DNA of 64,000 nucleotides from JAGQPD01 sp020426865 (lineage in GTDB: Bacteria; Planctomycetota; Planctomycetia; Pirellulales; Pirellulaceae). The notes under the pieces are model-generated. The model was not told the origin of the DNA and made no database searches. It worked only from the letters and a program-made list of their open reading frames with translations. The position numbers and the translations under genes were made by a program. Positions 14,613 to 24,001 of this stretch are shown piece by piece; the first letter of the stretch is position 1, and every line of letters begins with the position of its first letter. Where the stretch lies: positions 1-64,000 of the forward strand of contig JAWKTN010000006.1 in the NCBI GenBank assembly GCA_041399065.1. The letters are read 5' to 3'.

Positions 14613-17228
14613 TTATTTCGATTCGATACTGACAGAGTCGGGCACGTCATCGGCGAATTCACTATGCCCGGGAAGCTCTTCCCACATTCGTCGCTGGGTA
14701 TAGCGATAAGATCTGCCCCTCTCCACGGCGACAAGTTCGAGCCAGCCGTTGATTGCCAAACTCTCGACCTGCGGGTGTCTGGCGAGCACCACGTCAATGG
14801 CGTTTCTTGGTGCGGCCACGACCGACAGCAATCGAAGCGGTTGATGACGATAGTCCTTGCCATCATGGACCGATTCCCAACCCAGTCCGATCTGCAAGTC
14901 GTTTCCATTTCCTGAGAGAATCCCGAAGTCGCCGACGGGATTGTGGATGGTTTTTGACCCACTTCCAAAAGTCGGTTGATCGACGGTGGAGGCGTAATAT
15001 TGCATGACGATCCACTGAGCTACGATCATCGGTGCTGTCATTATCTGTTCGAGCTGGCGCAGATGCGTGTCCGCCGTGTAATCATAGGAGTGCAAAAAGG
15101 TACGACCGTCAAAAGTTCGACCACGCGTCATTGACCGCGGGCCAGCGATGAATGCGGCACAACCGGCCAAACCCCATTCGGGCCTGACTTCGGACCAGTC
15201 ACGGCCGCGGAAAGTCAAGTCGACGGCGTTTGGCTCTTGTAACGTCGCCATCCGTTCCCGTCGATTATCAGATGCTGCCTTGTCGACAATCCGCATCAGC
15301 GCCTGCAAATCCTCGCGTTGCCTTGCGTTGCATTGGTTCGCATCGTAGAACCGTATTTCGTCAGTTGTTGTATCGTGCGAGGCGGCTACGAACAGGACCT
15401 CGTCCGGGATCACAATCCCGCGACTTGCTAGTTCGGCTCGTATGTATGAAAGATTCAACAGCTTCACGGCAAATCTGGCGTTGTTATCCCCCGCATGTCC
15501 TCCACAGGCGCCGCAACATAGTGCCGCGTGGTGAGGATTGTTATCGGTCGATGCACCGTGACCACAGAGCACCACCAGCCGCGAGAAGTGCGCGGTAATG
15601 CCGATGCCGCGCAACAGGGATTCGGCGACATCGGCCTGCTTTGAAAAGTTCATCGCCGCGTCACATGAACTCGGCAACATCGGGCCTGGTTGCATTTCAC
15701 CGCCCATTCGGCTGTGCCGTCCCGTGTCGGCACTTCGGCGGTGACGCCAGCGATCGATTGCTCGGAGGGCAAGCAGCATTCCGTGGGCGATCCCAGTGGC
15801 TTCTACAAAACCAAAGCAACTGGCAGCCGACGCTTGAAATCGCTTCCATGCTTTTCGCCAAAATCGCTGGGATAACTCGGATGTTATCCACGCTTCGGAC
15901 GCTAGCCGACCTGCCCCTTCGTACCCTTCGTAAATGCGGTATGCCGGGGATACCAATACCGGAACACGGGCACTGGCACGCGGATCGGCCTGCCGTATGT
16001 ACTCCATGGAAATACCGAAGAATCCAGCATATCCAAAGGTCTCGACATCGTCCGAATGTGCTTCCAGGTTCCTCCGTATGCGCTCGGACCGAACGTCGAT
16101 ACAGAACACCATTTGAGCCAGGGGCGGTGGGTTGTCGGAATGGCCTTCAGAGGATGTGTCGCCGTTAGCGACTGGACTATCGGCCAATACGTCAACCAAC
16201 AGCTCTCGCCGGTATGCTACCTCATCGGCTTTCAGCAACGCATACCGCAGCACATCTTCGCGGCAGAGCTGTGTCATCACCGCCGTATATTTACTTACCA
16301 CGGACGACCAGTCGACGTGAAAATCGTGGTGATTACAAAGCGCTACGTCGTAGGCGAGTCGGATTGCCAGCAAATTGGCCAAGTCAGCCGCCTCGTCGCG
16401 GCGGTGTTGCGCATTGTTCTGGCGATACATCGCCCAAGCGGCCCAGCCTTTTGCGGCCATTGCGTGGGTCAGAAGCACGGGACTCCACAGCTCGTTAGGC
16501 ACGCGCAATGAGTGCAACAACGTTATTAGGGCGGCATTGGTATCATGTGGAAGTTGTGCCACGAACTGGCGGAAGTCGCCAACACCATGGATTTCGAAAT
16601 TGTAATCGAGGATGGCGGCCGAGCGCCATGCCTGGTAGAGCGGCCAGTTGTCTTCCTTGGCACGCCAGAATGCCGCCGTTTGATCGAAGTATGCGGCACA
16701 GTGCTTTCCCACTTCTTGGTCGACAACGTCTGCCCAGTGACTATGGCCCCAGCGATCGAGGAGTTCCGCGGTTGTCCATACAACTCGCCGTTCCGGTTTC
16801 ACTTGATCGTTGGGGGCCTGCTGTTGCAAGTATGAGATGACTTGATTTACGTCAATTCCCTCCGAACCTGGCACGCCGTCTGCGACGAGTTCGTCGATTG
16901 CCAGGTTGATGTCCGATTTGCGAATGTCGCCCCGCTGATATCGTTGAAGATAGTGGCTGACAGACATGAACAGCGTCGCCGGAGAAACAGCAGCCAACTG
17001 CCGAGCCGCATACAGGAACGATTCATCCGACCAGCCCCAGTAAGGGTTGACCGCGACATAATCCTCCAACGGCCATACGGGGGTCACTCGGCTCTCTACC
17101 TCCCTCAACGCGCGTTCCAATGTCAGGATGTCGTGCTCGGTGTGTTGTGGCACAGCGGTGTGGAATTGCGGCATCGCATCGGCGGATACCTGCCCGTCGG
17201 GGAAGGAAGCATTCAAGTTGTGCATCGT
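14613..17228 (-). CDS. dabA: DabA: inorganic carbon transporter subunit (DUF2309)
   Basis: This is an 871-residue DUF2309 protein, the cytoplasmic zinc-binding subunit of the DAB dissolved-inorganic-carbon pump, which is thought to hydrate CO2 vectorially. The start at 17228 is chosen because AGGAG stands 9 bases upstream; the longer upstream frame has no such site. The beta-CA-like active site is complete: VFCIDVRSERIR gives Cys376 and Asp378, LCGHGAST gives His557, and LCCGACGG gives Cys572. The spacings equal those of the characterised Halothiobacillus enzyme (C351, D353, H524, C539). It follows dabB by 58 bases and precedes the CA-like gene. Confidence 0.93.
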   Translation of the reverse strand, partial: TMHNLNASFPDGQVSADAMPQFHTAVPQHTEHDILTLERALREVESRVTPVWPLEDYVAVNPYWGWSDESFLYAARQLAAVSPATLFMSVSHYLQRYQRGDIRKSDINLAIDELVADGVPGSEGIDVNQVISYLQQQAPNDQVKPERRVVWTTAELLDRWGHSHWADVVDQEVGKHCAAYFDQTAAFWRAKEDNWPLYQAWRSAAILDYNFEIHGVGDFRQFVAQLPHDTNAALITLLHSLRVPNELWSPVLLTHAMAAKGWAAWAMYRQNNAQHRRDEAADLANLLAIRLAYDVALCNHHDFHVDWSSVVSKYTAVMTQLCREDVLRYALLKADEVAYRRELLVDVLADSPVANGDTSSEGHSDNPPPLAQMVFCIDVRSERIRRNLEAHSDDVETFGYAGFFGISMEYIRQADPRASARVPVLVSPAYRIYEGYEGAGRLASEAWITSELSQRFWRKAWKRFQASAASCFGFVEATGIAHGMLLALRAIDRWRHRRSADTGRHSRMGGEMQPGPMLPSSCDAAMNFSKQADVAESLLRGIGITAHFSRLVVLCGHGASTDNNPHHAALCCGACGGHAGDNNARFAVKLLNLSYIRAELASRGIVIPDEVLFVAASHDTTTDEIRFYDANQCNARQREDLQALMRIVDKAASDNRRERMATLQEPNAVDLTFRGRDWSEVRPEWGLAGCAAFIAGPRSMTRGRTFDGRTFLHSYDYTADTHLRQLEQIMTAPMIVAQWIVMQYYASTVDQPTFGSGSKTIHNPVGDFGILSGNGNDLQIGLGWESVHDGKDYRHQPLRLLSVVAAPRNAIDVVLARHPQVESLAINGWLELVAVERGRSYRYTQRRMWEELPGHSEFADDVPDSVSIESK

Positions 17229-17286
17229 CTGTTTTCTCCTGGAGAAGTGAAAGGTGTTCGCGGCATGAGCCGGTTGACTGTGACGG

Positions 17287-18855
17287 CTATTCCCGGATCC
17301 ATGCGGCAAACACCCGGCGATAGCAGGCGTCGATATAAAATCCGTTCAACGCGTGAATGCGCAATCCTTCGATTCGATGGAGGTGTCGCCCGGAATCGAT
17401 GGTCAGGGCGACGGCGCACAAGGATCCAAATACCGCAAAGACAACCGCATAAGAAAGGAAGGACGTGTCGACATCGTGCACTGCCGGTATGGCGGTAGTC
17501 ACGACGGTGGCCAGCATTTCGTAGCAACTGAGGTACAGTAGACACAAAGTCGTTGTTCCGACGACGCCGACGAGTCTTGTGGAGACTGCTCGAGAAATCG
17601 AGAAGTGCCATCCCCACATCACCAAAGAGAGGCACAAGATGCCGCCCAGCAATAATCCTCCGGGCTTGCTGCTGCCGTGACCGAAGATCAGCATCGATAT
17701 TGATAGGTAGGCAGCCACCGTCGTAACAACGATGAACAGGAGTCCGCCGACGGATTGCTTCAGCGACGGTCGTTCGCTGGTCTTGGTGCGGCGGGCAAAC
17801 GATTGAGACGGTGCGTTTCCACTGTTGAGGAATGCATGGGCCTTGTACAGAGAGTGGGCCACAATATGCAGCAGCGACGCAGCAAATGCCCCTAATCCGC
17901 ACTGTACCATCATGAATCCCATTTGGGCAATGGTCGAATAGGCCAGCATGCGTTTGACACTTGATTGTGTCATCATGGTCAGGCCGGCGAATAGCACGGT
18001 GATCGCGCCGATGATCACCAACGTGTTCAGGACGACCGGTGCCATGACCATCACAGGACTCAAGCGGACGATCAGCAGTCCCCCGGCGTTCACAATGCCA
18101 GCGTGCATCAGCGCCGAAACGGGAGTCGGTGTCTCCAATGTGTTAGGCAACCATACGTGGAACGGGAATTGTGCCGATTTGATGGCGGCACCCAGCATTA
18201 CCAGCCATGCGATGGCCGAAACCGTACTTCGCGGCAAATCGTTGGCCCGTGCGGTTAGTTCAGCAAACTCGGTCGTTCCCAACGTGCGAAACATAATGAT
18301 GACCGCGGCCATCAAAAACGCGTCGCCACAGCGGCTGACCGCAAACTTCGTCCAGGCGGCGCGTCGCGCTCCGGGACGCGCTTGGTAGTGCAATAACAAG
18401 TTGTGCAAGCCGACGCTGGTGATCGCCCACATGAAGCAGTACTGCAATAGACTCCCCGAGATTACCATCAGCGAGACAGACGCTATCGTAAATGAAAGCC
18501 AGCGATAATAGCGCCCCTGGCGTGGATCGCCGTCCAAGTATCGCACTGAGAATTGCGCTACGATGAAGCCTACGAACGTCACAAGGGCGAACATTACCGC
18601 CGCGATTCCGTCGACGAGAATGCCTACGTCCCCTGGGGTCGGGGGCTTCACCGAGGATAGGGACAGGTGCAGCGTGCGGCCGGTCACCACAATTAGCAAC
18701 AGCACCAGCGCGGCCTGGATCGCCAAGATGCCCAGGGCAATGACACTGACTCGCCGCACGAAAGCGACATGTGAATTGGCGATTCGCGATGGCAACAGCC
18801 CGAACATCAATAGGATCAGCGGGCAAACCATTAACCCCCAGACGATACTGTTCAT
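17287..18855 (-). CDS. dabB: DabB: membrane subunit of the DAB carbon pump (NuoL/MrpA-like)
   Basis: This 522-residue, ~12-14-helix membrane protein belongs to the proton-conducting NuoL/ND5 family, with the core segments MLGAAIKSAQFPFHVWLP, PTPVSALMHAGIVNAGG and SSVKRMLAYSTIAQMGFMM. The last two are the conserved discontinuous-helix regions with the essential Lys and His. A member of this family directly before dabA is DabB, which couples cation flow to CO2 hydration. The ATG at 18855 is preferred over the GTG nine bases earlier, because GGAGAG lies 8 bases before it. The leader contains two intrinsic terminators. Confidence 0.92.
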   Translation of the reverse strand: MNSIVWGLMVCPLILLMFGLLPSRIANSHVAFVRRVSVIALGILAIQAALVLLLIVVTGRTLHLSLSSVKPPTPGDVGILVDGIAAVMFALVTFVGFIVAQFSVRYLDGDPRQGRYYRWLSFTIASVSLMVISGSLLQYCFMWAITSVGLHNLLLHYQARPGARRAAWTKFAVSRCGDAFLMAAVIIMFRTLGTTEFAELTARANDLPRSTVSAIAWLVMLGAAIKSAQFPFHVWLPNTLETPTPVSALMHAGIVNAGGLLIVRLSPVMVMAPVVLNTLVIIGAITVLFAGLTMMTQSSVKRMLAYSTIAQMGFMMVQCGLGAFAASLLHIVAHSLYKAHAFLNSGNAPSQSFARRTKTSERPSLKQSVGGLLFIVVTTVAAYLSISMLIFGHGSSKPGGLLLGGILCLSLVMWGWHFSISRAVSTRLVGVVGTTTLCLLYLSCYEMLATVVTTAIPAVHDVDTSFLSYAVVFAVFGSLCAVALTIDSGRHLHRIEGLRIHALNGFYIDACYRRVFAAWIRE

Positions 18856-18898
18856 CCAGATCACTCTCCGTTGTTACAGTCGGTGGACATTCGCAAAA

Positions 18899-18944
18899 CA
18901 AAAAAAGCCAGATGCCAACGCTCAAAGGCGATGGTCATCCGGCT
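18899..18944 (-). terminator. Intrinsic terminator in the dabB leader (proximal)
   Basis: On the minus strand, AGCCGGATG pairs with CATCTGGCT, with an inner CCATCGC/GCGTTGG pairing around CTTTGA, and a TTTTTTTG run follows. The hairpin ends about 50 bases before the dabB ATG. Transcripts reaching dabB from upstream must read through it. Confidence 0.7.
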
Positions 18945-19301
18945 GATCCGCGCAGCTTTGTCTACCGCGGCGGCTTTAGCAGGTGGATAACGGCGGCTTC
19001 GAGTATCGAACTGGCAACAAACGCGGCTGCTACGAGTGGCCATACCGACACAAAAAAAGGCCGAAACAGCAACTCTGTGCTGTTTCGGCCTTTTCCCCAC
19101 CGACGTTAATTCGGTGCGACGAAAACCGTGAGCTCGGTACCGTCCGACGCCAGGGGACCCTGGTTCGGCGCGGTCATCCATCTCATCGGACTTAATGTAG
19201 GTGCGACTTGAAGTTTCGTCAAGAGTATCGTCCGGAAAATGTTGGACAATGATCGGACACGGCTCAAGAGCAACTGAGAAACATTGACTCTGCGGGGACG
19301 G
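18945..19301. promoter_or_regulatory. dabB upstream leader region
   Basis: This gap between the DUF2294 stop and the proximal dabB terminator contains the distal terminator. On the minus strand it also carries an open frame of about 60 codons, starting near 19046 and ending in a TGA just before the dabB start. No ribosome site precedes that frame and it has no known family. A promoter must lie here or upstream; none is obvious. Confidence 0.4.
19052..19094 (-). terminator. Intrinsic terminator after the lysR-DUF2294 pair (distal)
   Basis: GGCCGAAACAGC (19059-19070) and GCTGTTTCGGCC (19079-19090) form a perfect 12-bp stem with an 8-base loop. On the minus strand a run of seven T follows; on the plus strand four T follow. 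It ends transcripts from the DUF2294 gene, or acts as a first attenuator of dabB. Confidence 0.85.
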
Positions 19302-19667
19302 TCAATCGAATTGCGGGGTGTTTGCCAGAGTAAAAACGATGATCCGTTCCCCCGTTTTCGCGCTGATATCGGTATGCAAGCTGATCACCTCCAGACCGAG
19401 GATGTCGCGCACGACCGCATCTAACAAAGGCCGCCCACGCTCAATCAGTTCCTGCCGAACCTGCTTGATGAGATAACGCCCACGATCCTGCTCCGGTGTC
19501 TCGGCCAGCTTCAGTTCGGCAGGCGTCAACACGTTCTTCAAGCGCACCAGGACCATGTCGTCGATCACGTACGCCTTGGTGTCCAACGGTCCGCGTCCCA
19601 TGTACTCTTTTTCAAACCGCACGATCGCCTGGCTGATCTGGCGTTCGATTTCTCGCCTGGTCTTCAC
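19302..19667 (-). CDS. DUF2294 family protein
   Basis: This 121-residue protein has the DUF2294 layout: an N-terminal helix (REIERQISQAIVRFEKEYMG), the GRGP segment, VIDDMVLVRLKNVLTPAE, and a C-terminal strand pair (LGLEVISLHTDISAKTGERI). The family is often encoded next to bicarbonate or sodium-linked transporters; its biochemical role is not established. The ATG overlaps the stop of the LysR gene (ATGA-type overlap), so the two are translationally coupled. Confidence 0.8.
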   Translation of the reverse strand: MKTRREIERQISQAIVRFEKEYMGRGPLDTKAYVIDDMVLVRLKNVLTPAELKLAETPEQDRGRYLIKQVRQELIERGRPLLDAVVRDILGLEVISLHTDISAKTGERIIVFTLANTPQFD

Positions 19668-20548
19668 TGAGCTCGCTCCCGGATGGCCATCACCGCCGGA
19701 TGCTTGATCCGCCGTTCGACCGACACCGCATAATACTGTTCACGCACTCCCAAGATCGTCCCCACATGCTGCAGGCCATAAATATTTAATAGCTCTTCCT
19801 CCATGATCGCGGGAATTGCGAACAGCCCCAGTCCGTTGACTCCCGCAATCTTCATCATCGCACTGTCAGCAAATTCGCCGCGTACCTGCGGTACGATGCT
19901 AAGATCACTGAACCACTGGTCCAATTGCCGGCGGAGGACGCTGTTGTCCGTCGGCAACAAAAACGGGGCACGATCCAGTGATCCGGGGAAGCCATTGATG
20001 ACCTTCTTTGCGAGCCGCTTTGTTCCCACCACTACCACCTCAGAGTCGCCCAAACGGTGGGAATAGGCTTGCACGCGATAGAGTGGATCCAATGCTCGGT
20101 CCGAGAGAATCACATCGAGCTTGTGGATCGCCAGATCCGATACCAACTGCGACATCTCCCCTTCCTGGCAAATCAGTCTAACTGGCGGTTGCAGCTCCAA
20201 GGCTGGCTGCAGCAACTGATACGCCAGCAGCTTGGGCATCACGTCCCGGATACCGACGCGAAACTCCACCGGTCGTCCAACCGGCCGTCCCCGCACCATC
20301 TCCATCAATTCACGACCCGTGGCGAAGATCGTGTCTGCGTACGTGGCGACCTCATCACCCATCTCTGTCAGTGCTAACCCACGTCCTTGCTTCCGAAACA
20401 GCCGTGCCCCAAATGTGCGTTCCAATTGCTTGATCTGCACGCTCACGCTGGCGGGCGTCACATGCAACAGCTCACTCGCCCGCTGCACGCTCCCCTCCCG
20501 TGCCACCAACCAGAAGTTCAACAGATGATGATAATTCAGCCAGTCCAT
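19664..20548 (-). CDS. NhaR-like LysR-family transcriptional regulator
   Basis: The 294-residue protein has a typical LysR winged helix-turn-helix (residues ~3-60: HHLLNFWLVAREGSVQRASE, VSVQIKQLERTFGARLF) and a two-lobed effector domain (FRVGIRDVMPKLLAYQLL, DVILSDRALDP). The WLNYHHLLNFW start and the VGIxDVxPK strand are like NhaR rather than CbbR. NhaR-like regulators accompany dabAB in several lineages. It likely senses ion or carbon status and controls dabBA downstream, and possibly the divergent HPF-like gene. Confidence 0.87.
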   Translation of the reverse strand: MDWLNYHHLLNFWLVAREGSVQRASELLHVTPASVSVQIKQLERTFGARLFRKQGRGLALTEMGDEVATYADTIFATGRELMEMVRGRPVGRPVEFRVGIRDVMPKLLAYQLLQPALELQPPVRLICQEGEMSQLVSDLAIHKLDVILSDRALDPLYRVQAYSHRLGDSEVVVVGTKRLAKKVINGFPGSLDRAPFLLPTDNSVLRRQLDQWFSDLSIVPQVRGEFADSAMMKIAGVNGLGLFAIPAIMEEELLNIYGLQHVGTILGVREQYYAVSVERRIKHPAVMAIRERAQ

Positions 20549-20680
20549 GACATCCCCTGATAGTTTAGTTTTTTTAAATGATGCCGTTGGCGGATTTAGT
20601 TGATCTTAATCGACGACGAGCCGTATAGTCAATAGTAGTCGGAGTTAATCGTTCACCCGCAACCTGTGAATTTTGGGGAG
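20549..20680. promoter_or_regulatory. Divergent promoter region, lysR / HPF-like gene
   Basis: This is an AT-richer stretch (TTTAGTTTTTTTAAATGATG, then ATTTAGTTGATCTTAATCG) between two divergent genes. T-N11-A type LysR boxes can be read in it, but the motif is too loose to fix one. GGGGAG precedes the plus-strand start. Confidence 0.4.
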
Positions 20681-20686
20681 ATGGAG

Positions 20687-21052
20687 ATGGACATGAGTTT
20701 TCGCTTTAGCGGCCGGCGGCGACCCAGTGCGGACCCAATGAAGTACACGGAGATACTCGAACGAGCACTCACCAAGTTTCGCGATCGCCTAAGTCACGTT
20801 TGTGTGTATGTGGAAGACGTGAATGGACCTCGCGGAGGCGTCGATCTTCAGTGCCGTTGCGTGCTGCATCTGCGGCGGAGGCCCCCCGTGGTGATCAAGG
20901 ATCACGCCGACAACCTGCTGGCGCTGGTTCGTCAGGTGGCCAGTCGTGCCGTCCAAGTGCTCAGTCAGAAAGAGGTCCGTCGAAGCAGACGTGCGACGAA
21001 GGAGCGGTGGCGCGAGTCGCCGTGGATCGAACGACCAGCCCCTCAGCCATAG
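20687..21052 (+). CDS. HPF/RaiA-like ribosome-associated protein
   Basis: This ~121-residue basic protein has the beta-alpha-beta-beta-beta-alpha pattern of the hibernation-promoting factor fold: an N-terminal helix (YTEILERALTKFRDRLSHV), strands with VYVEDVNGP and DLQCRCVLHLRRRPPVVI, then the helix DNLLALVRQVASRAVQVL. It probably binds the small ribosomal subunit under stress, but planctomycetes have divergent members of unknown target. Three ATGs lie close together (20681, 20687, 20693); 20687 fits best with GGGGAG at 20675-20680. The P-type ATPase follows 51 bases later. Confidence 0.65.
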   Translation: MDMSFRFSGRRRPSADPMKYTEILERALTKFRDRLSHVCVYVEDVNGPRGGVDLQCRCVLHLRRRPPVVIKDHADNLLALVRQVASRAVQVLSQKEVRRSRRATKERWRESPWIERPAPQP

Positions 21053-21103
21053 TACCGAACATCCTCCCCTCCAACTGTCCTACTAGGAAGAGGCAGGTGC
21101 ATC

Positions 21104-24001
21104 ATGTTCAACAGCGGCACCGACCGACGAACCGAGGCGGACCCCACCAGCGACGGTCTTGTTCACGCTTCCACGGCAGATTGCACACCGAACGCGGGGG
21201 GTGAGCCGACTGGTTCGCCAGCGTATCACGCTCAGTCGGTTGAAGCCGCAATCGCGGCCCTTGGTTCGAGCGCCACCGGATTGGATCAACATGATGCGCA
21301 GCGACGATTACGAGAACACGGTCCGAATATGTTGGCTGAGCGTCCACGCACGCCGGCGTGGCAGCGGTTTTTGGAACAGTTCAACGATCCATTGATTTAC
21401 GTCCTGTTGGTCACAGCGGCGATAACTGCGTTGCTGCACCACTACGTCGATACCGGGGTCATTCTGGGGGTCGTCGTTGTCAACGCGATCATTGGTTATT
21501 TGCAGGAAGCCAAGGCGGAGAAGGCGATCGATTCGATCAAGCGAATGCTGTCGCCGTCGGCCATGGCGCTGCGCGGTGGCGTAAAGACCAGTGTCCCAGC
21601 CTCCGAACTAGTGCCGGGAGATGTCGTGTTGCTATACAGTGGCGACAAAGTCCCGGCAGACATGCGGTTGATGCAGCAGAAGAACATGCAGATTGACGAG
21701 GCGCCGCTGACGGGAGAGTCACTGCCGGTGGAAAAAGTCTCCGATCCGCTTCCGTTCGACACTTCGATTGGGGACCGTCGGAACCTTGCTTTTGCTGGCA
21801 CACTCGTAACCACGGGCACAGGCACTGGACTGGTCGTGGCGACTGGCAGTCGCACCGAGCTGGGCCGGATTGCGGGTATGCTCGAAGAGGTTGAAGGGGT
21901 GGATACGCCACTGATCCGGCGTCTGGCACAGTTCAGCAAATTCGTGACGATTGCGATTGTGGTATTCTGCGTTCTGGTGTTCGTAGTAGGCGTTGCTACC
22001 GGAATCGCGGCCATGGACATGTTAATGGCGGCTGTGGCGCTGGCCGTGTCTGCCATTCCCGAAGGATTGCCGGCGATCATGACCATTGCATTGGCGATCG
22101 GTGTCAAACGCATGGCCAGTCGCAATGCCATCGTGCGAAAACTGCCGGCCGTGGAGTCACTCGGCAGCGCCACCGTCATTTGCACGGACAAGACGGGTAC
22201 CCTCACTCGCAATGAAATGACAGCCACGCGGATCATCACCGCAAACAAGCAGCGTTACGCCGCCACCGGTACCGGATACATTCCCGAAGGATCCATTTAT
22301 CCGTTGGACAATGAAACGGCAGCGGGCACGATAGAGTGCCAGCGCGATGGCGCTGTGCCGACCACTTCGCTTGGCGAGCCTCCACGATGGATGCATGAGC
22401 TACTCAAGTGCGGCACCCTGTGTAATGACGCGCAGCTGTCGCATGAACACGATCAATGGCGTATGGATGGCGATCCGACGGAGGGCTCGCTCCTCGTACT
22501 GGCCACGAAGGCCGGTTACGACACTGCCCAATGGTTGCTGGACTGCCCACGCACCGACGAGATACCGTTTGAATCAGAGCGTCAGTATATGGCGACCATG
22601 CACCGTGATCATCATGGCCACGCTGTCTTGAATGCCAAAGGGGCTCCAGAAGCCATCCTGGCACGATGCAGCCGCGATTGTGGTACGGCGGATGAATTTG
22701 ATCGCGAGCGCTGGCATGACACCGCCGCCGCAATGGCTACGGAGGGGCTGCGAGTTCTGGCGTTTGCCCACAAACCACTTTCCCCGTCAGCCGCGGCGAT
22801 TCAACACGAAGATCTGTGTGATCTGCAGTTTCTGGGACTGGTCGGCATCATGGACCCGCCCCGCGACGAGGCCATCAAGGCAATTCGGAAATGCCATGCC
22901 GCCGGGATCCAAGTCAAAATGATTACCGGCGACCATGCGGCAACGGCACGGGCGATTGCGCAGCAAATCGGGCTGCACAACGGCAACCATGTTGTGACGG
23001 GTAAGGATGTCGACAACATGTCGGTCGACCAGGTCGACCAGGTCGTTGCCACGACCAATGTGTTTGCCAGGGTCTCGCCCGCACACAAGCTGCTATTCGT
23101 TCAATCGCTGCAACGACAGGGCAACGTGGTGGCAATGACCGGCGATGGAGTCAACGACGCACCCGCCTTGAAGCAGGCCGACATTGGCATCGCCATGGGT
23201 GTTACCGGCACCGAGGTATCGAAGGAAGCCGCCGAAATGGTGTTACTGGACGACAATTTCGCGAGTATCGAACGTGCGGTCGAAGAAGGACGCACGGTGT
23301 ACAACAATCTTAAGAAGACGATTCTATTCATCCTTCCCACCAACGGGGGTGAATGCCTGACGCTCGTTGCGGCCCTGCTGCTGGGCATCGTCTTGCCCAT
23401 TCTTCCTCTGCACATCTTGTGGATCAATCTGGTGACGACGGTCGCACTGGCGATTACCTTGGCATTCGATCCAGCCGATCACGATACGATGCGCCGTCCA
23501 CCGCGCCACCCGTCAGCTCCGCTGATCGACGGACTGCTTGTCTGGCGAATCATTTACGTCTCGCTGTTGATGGCTCTCGGCACCTTCGGGTTGTTTGTCT
23601 ATGAGACAACTCGCGGGACAGGTGTCGAAGCGGCTCGCGGTGTGGCCGTCAATGCCATCGTCTTCTTCGAAGTCGCCTATCTGCTAAACACGCGCCATCT
23701 GACGGGTGCTGTTTTGAGCCGAGCCGCACTAGTGGGCAACCCGATTGTCTGGTGCGGCATTTCGGCAGTCGCAGTTCTGCAGGTTGGGTTTACCTACCTG
23801 CCATTGGCCAATCGACTGTTCGAAGTTGGACCGATCGATTTAGGGATGTGGGCTAGAATTCTTACCGCCGCGGTTGTTTTGTTCGTGATCGTCGAGCTGG
23901 AAAAAGCCGTTGCGCGCCAATGGCGAACCTCTTCGCTTGGACCAGAGGTCACAGAATCGCATGGAGCGACAGAGTCACGCAGAGGTATAGAAGCGAGCTA
24001 A
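21104..24001 (+). CDS. P-type cation-transporting ATPase (type II, Ca2+-like)
   Basis: This is a 965-residue P-type ATPase. It has the cation-ATPase N domain (~40-110), an actuator domain with APLTGESLPVEK, the PEGLPA transmembrane motif of type II pumps, the phosphorylated Asp362 in CTDKTGTLT, an N-domain KGAPE motif and the hinge MTGDGVNDAPALK. Ten transmembrane helices are expected, and TNGGECLTLVAALLL and LHILWINLVTT fit the C-terminal cluster. Ca2+ is the most likely substrate, but Na+ or Mg2+ cannot be excluded. The Ser/Thr-rich first ~40 residues are not part of the family. The TAA stop is created at the junction with the IS630 element. Confidence 0.9.
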   Translation: MFNSGTDRRTEADPTSDGLVHASTADCTPNAGGEPTGSPAYHAQSVEAAIAALGSSATGLDQHDAQRRLREHGPNMLAERPRTPAWQRFLEQFNDPLIYVLLVTAAITALLHHYVDTGVILGVVVVNAIIGYLQEAKAEKAIDSIKRMLSPSAMALRGGVKTSVPASELVPGDVVLLYSGDKVPADMRLMQQKNMQIDEAPLTGESLPVEKVSDPLPFDTSIGDRRNLAFAGTLVTTGTGTGLVVATGSRTELGRIAGMLEEVEGVDTPLIRRLAQFSKFVTIAIVVFCVLVFVVGVATGIAAMDMLMAAVALAVSAIPEGLPAIMTIALAIGVKRMASRNAIVRKLPAVESLGSATVICTDKTGTLTRNEMTATRIITANKQRYAATGTGYIPEGSIYPLDNETAAGTIECQRDGAVPTTSLGEPPRWMHELLKCGTLCNDAQLSHEHDQWRMDGDPTEGSLLVLATKAGYDTAQWLLDCPRTDEIPFESERQYMATMHRDHHGHAVLNAKGAPEAILARCSRDCGTADEFDRERWHDTAAAMATEGLRVLAFAHKPLSPSAAAIQHEDLCDLQFLGLVGIMDPPRDEAIKAIRKCHAAGIQVKMITGDHAATARAIAQQIGLHNGNHVVTGKDVDNMSVDQVDQVVATTNVFARVSPAHKLLFVQSLQRQGNVVAMTGDGVNDAPALKQADIGIAMGVTGTEVSKEAAEMVLLDDNFASIERAVEEGRTVYNNLKKTILFILPTNGGECLTLVAALLLGIVLPILPLHILWINLVTTVALAITLAFDPADHDTMRRPPRHPSAPLIDGLLVWRIIYVSLLMALGTFGLFVYETTRGTGVEAARGVAVNAIVFFEVAYLLNTRHLTGAVLSRAALVGNPIVWCGISAVAVLQVGFTYLPLANRLFEVGPIDLGMWARILTAAVVLFVIVELEKAVARQWRTSSLGPEVTESHGATESRRGIEAS

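Noticed and set aside
14597..14968. N-terminal extension of the CA-like gene overlapping dabA
   Set aside because: The first 124 codons of the long frame lie out of frame over dabA; the AAGGAG-preceded ATG at 14596 is the sensible start.
14613..18864. Numerous plus-strand frames over the dab genes
   Set aside because: They are antisense shadows of dabA and dabB; none has a ribosome site or recognisable domain.
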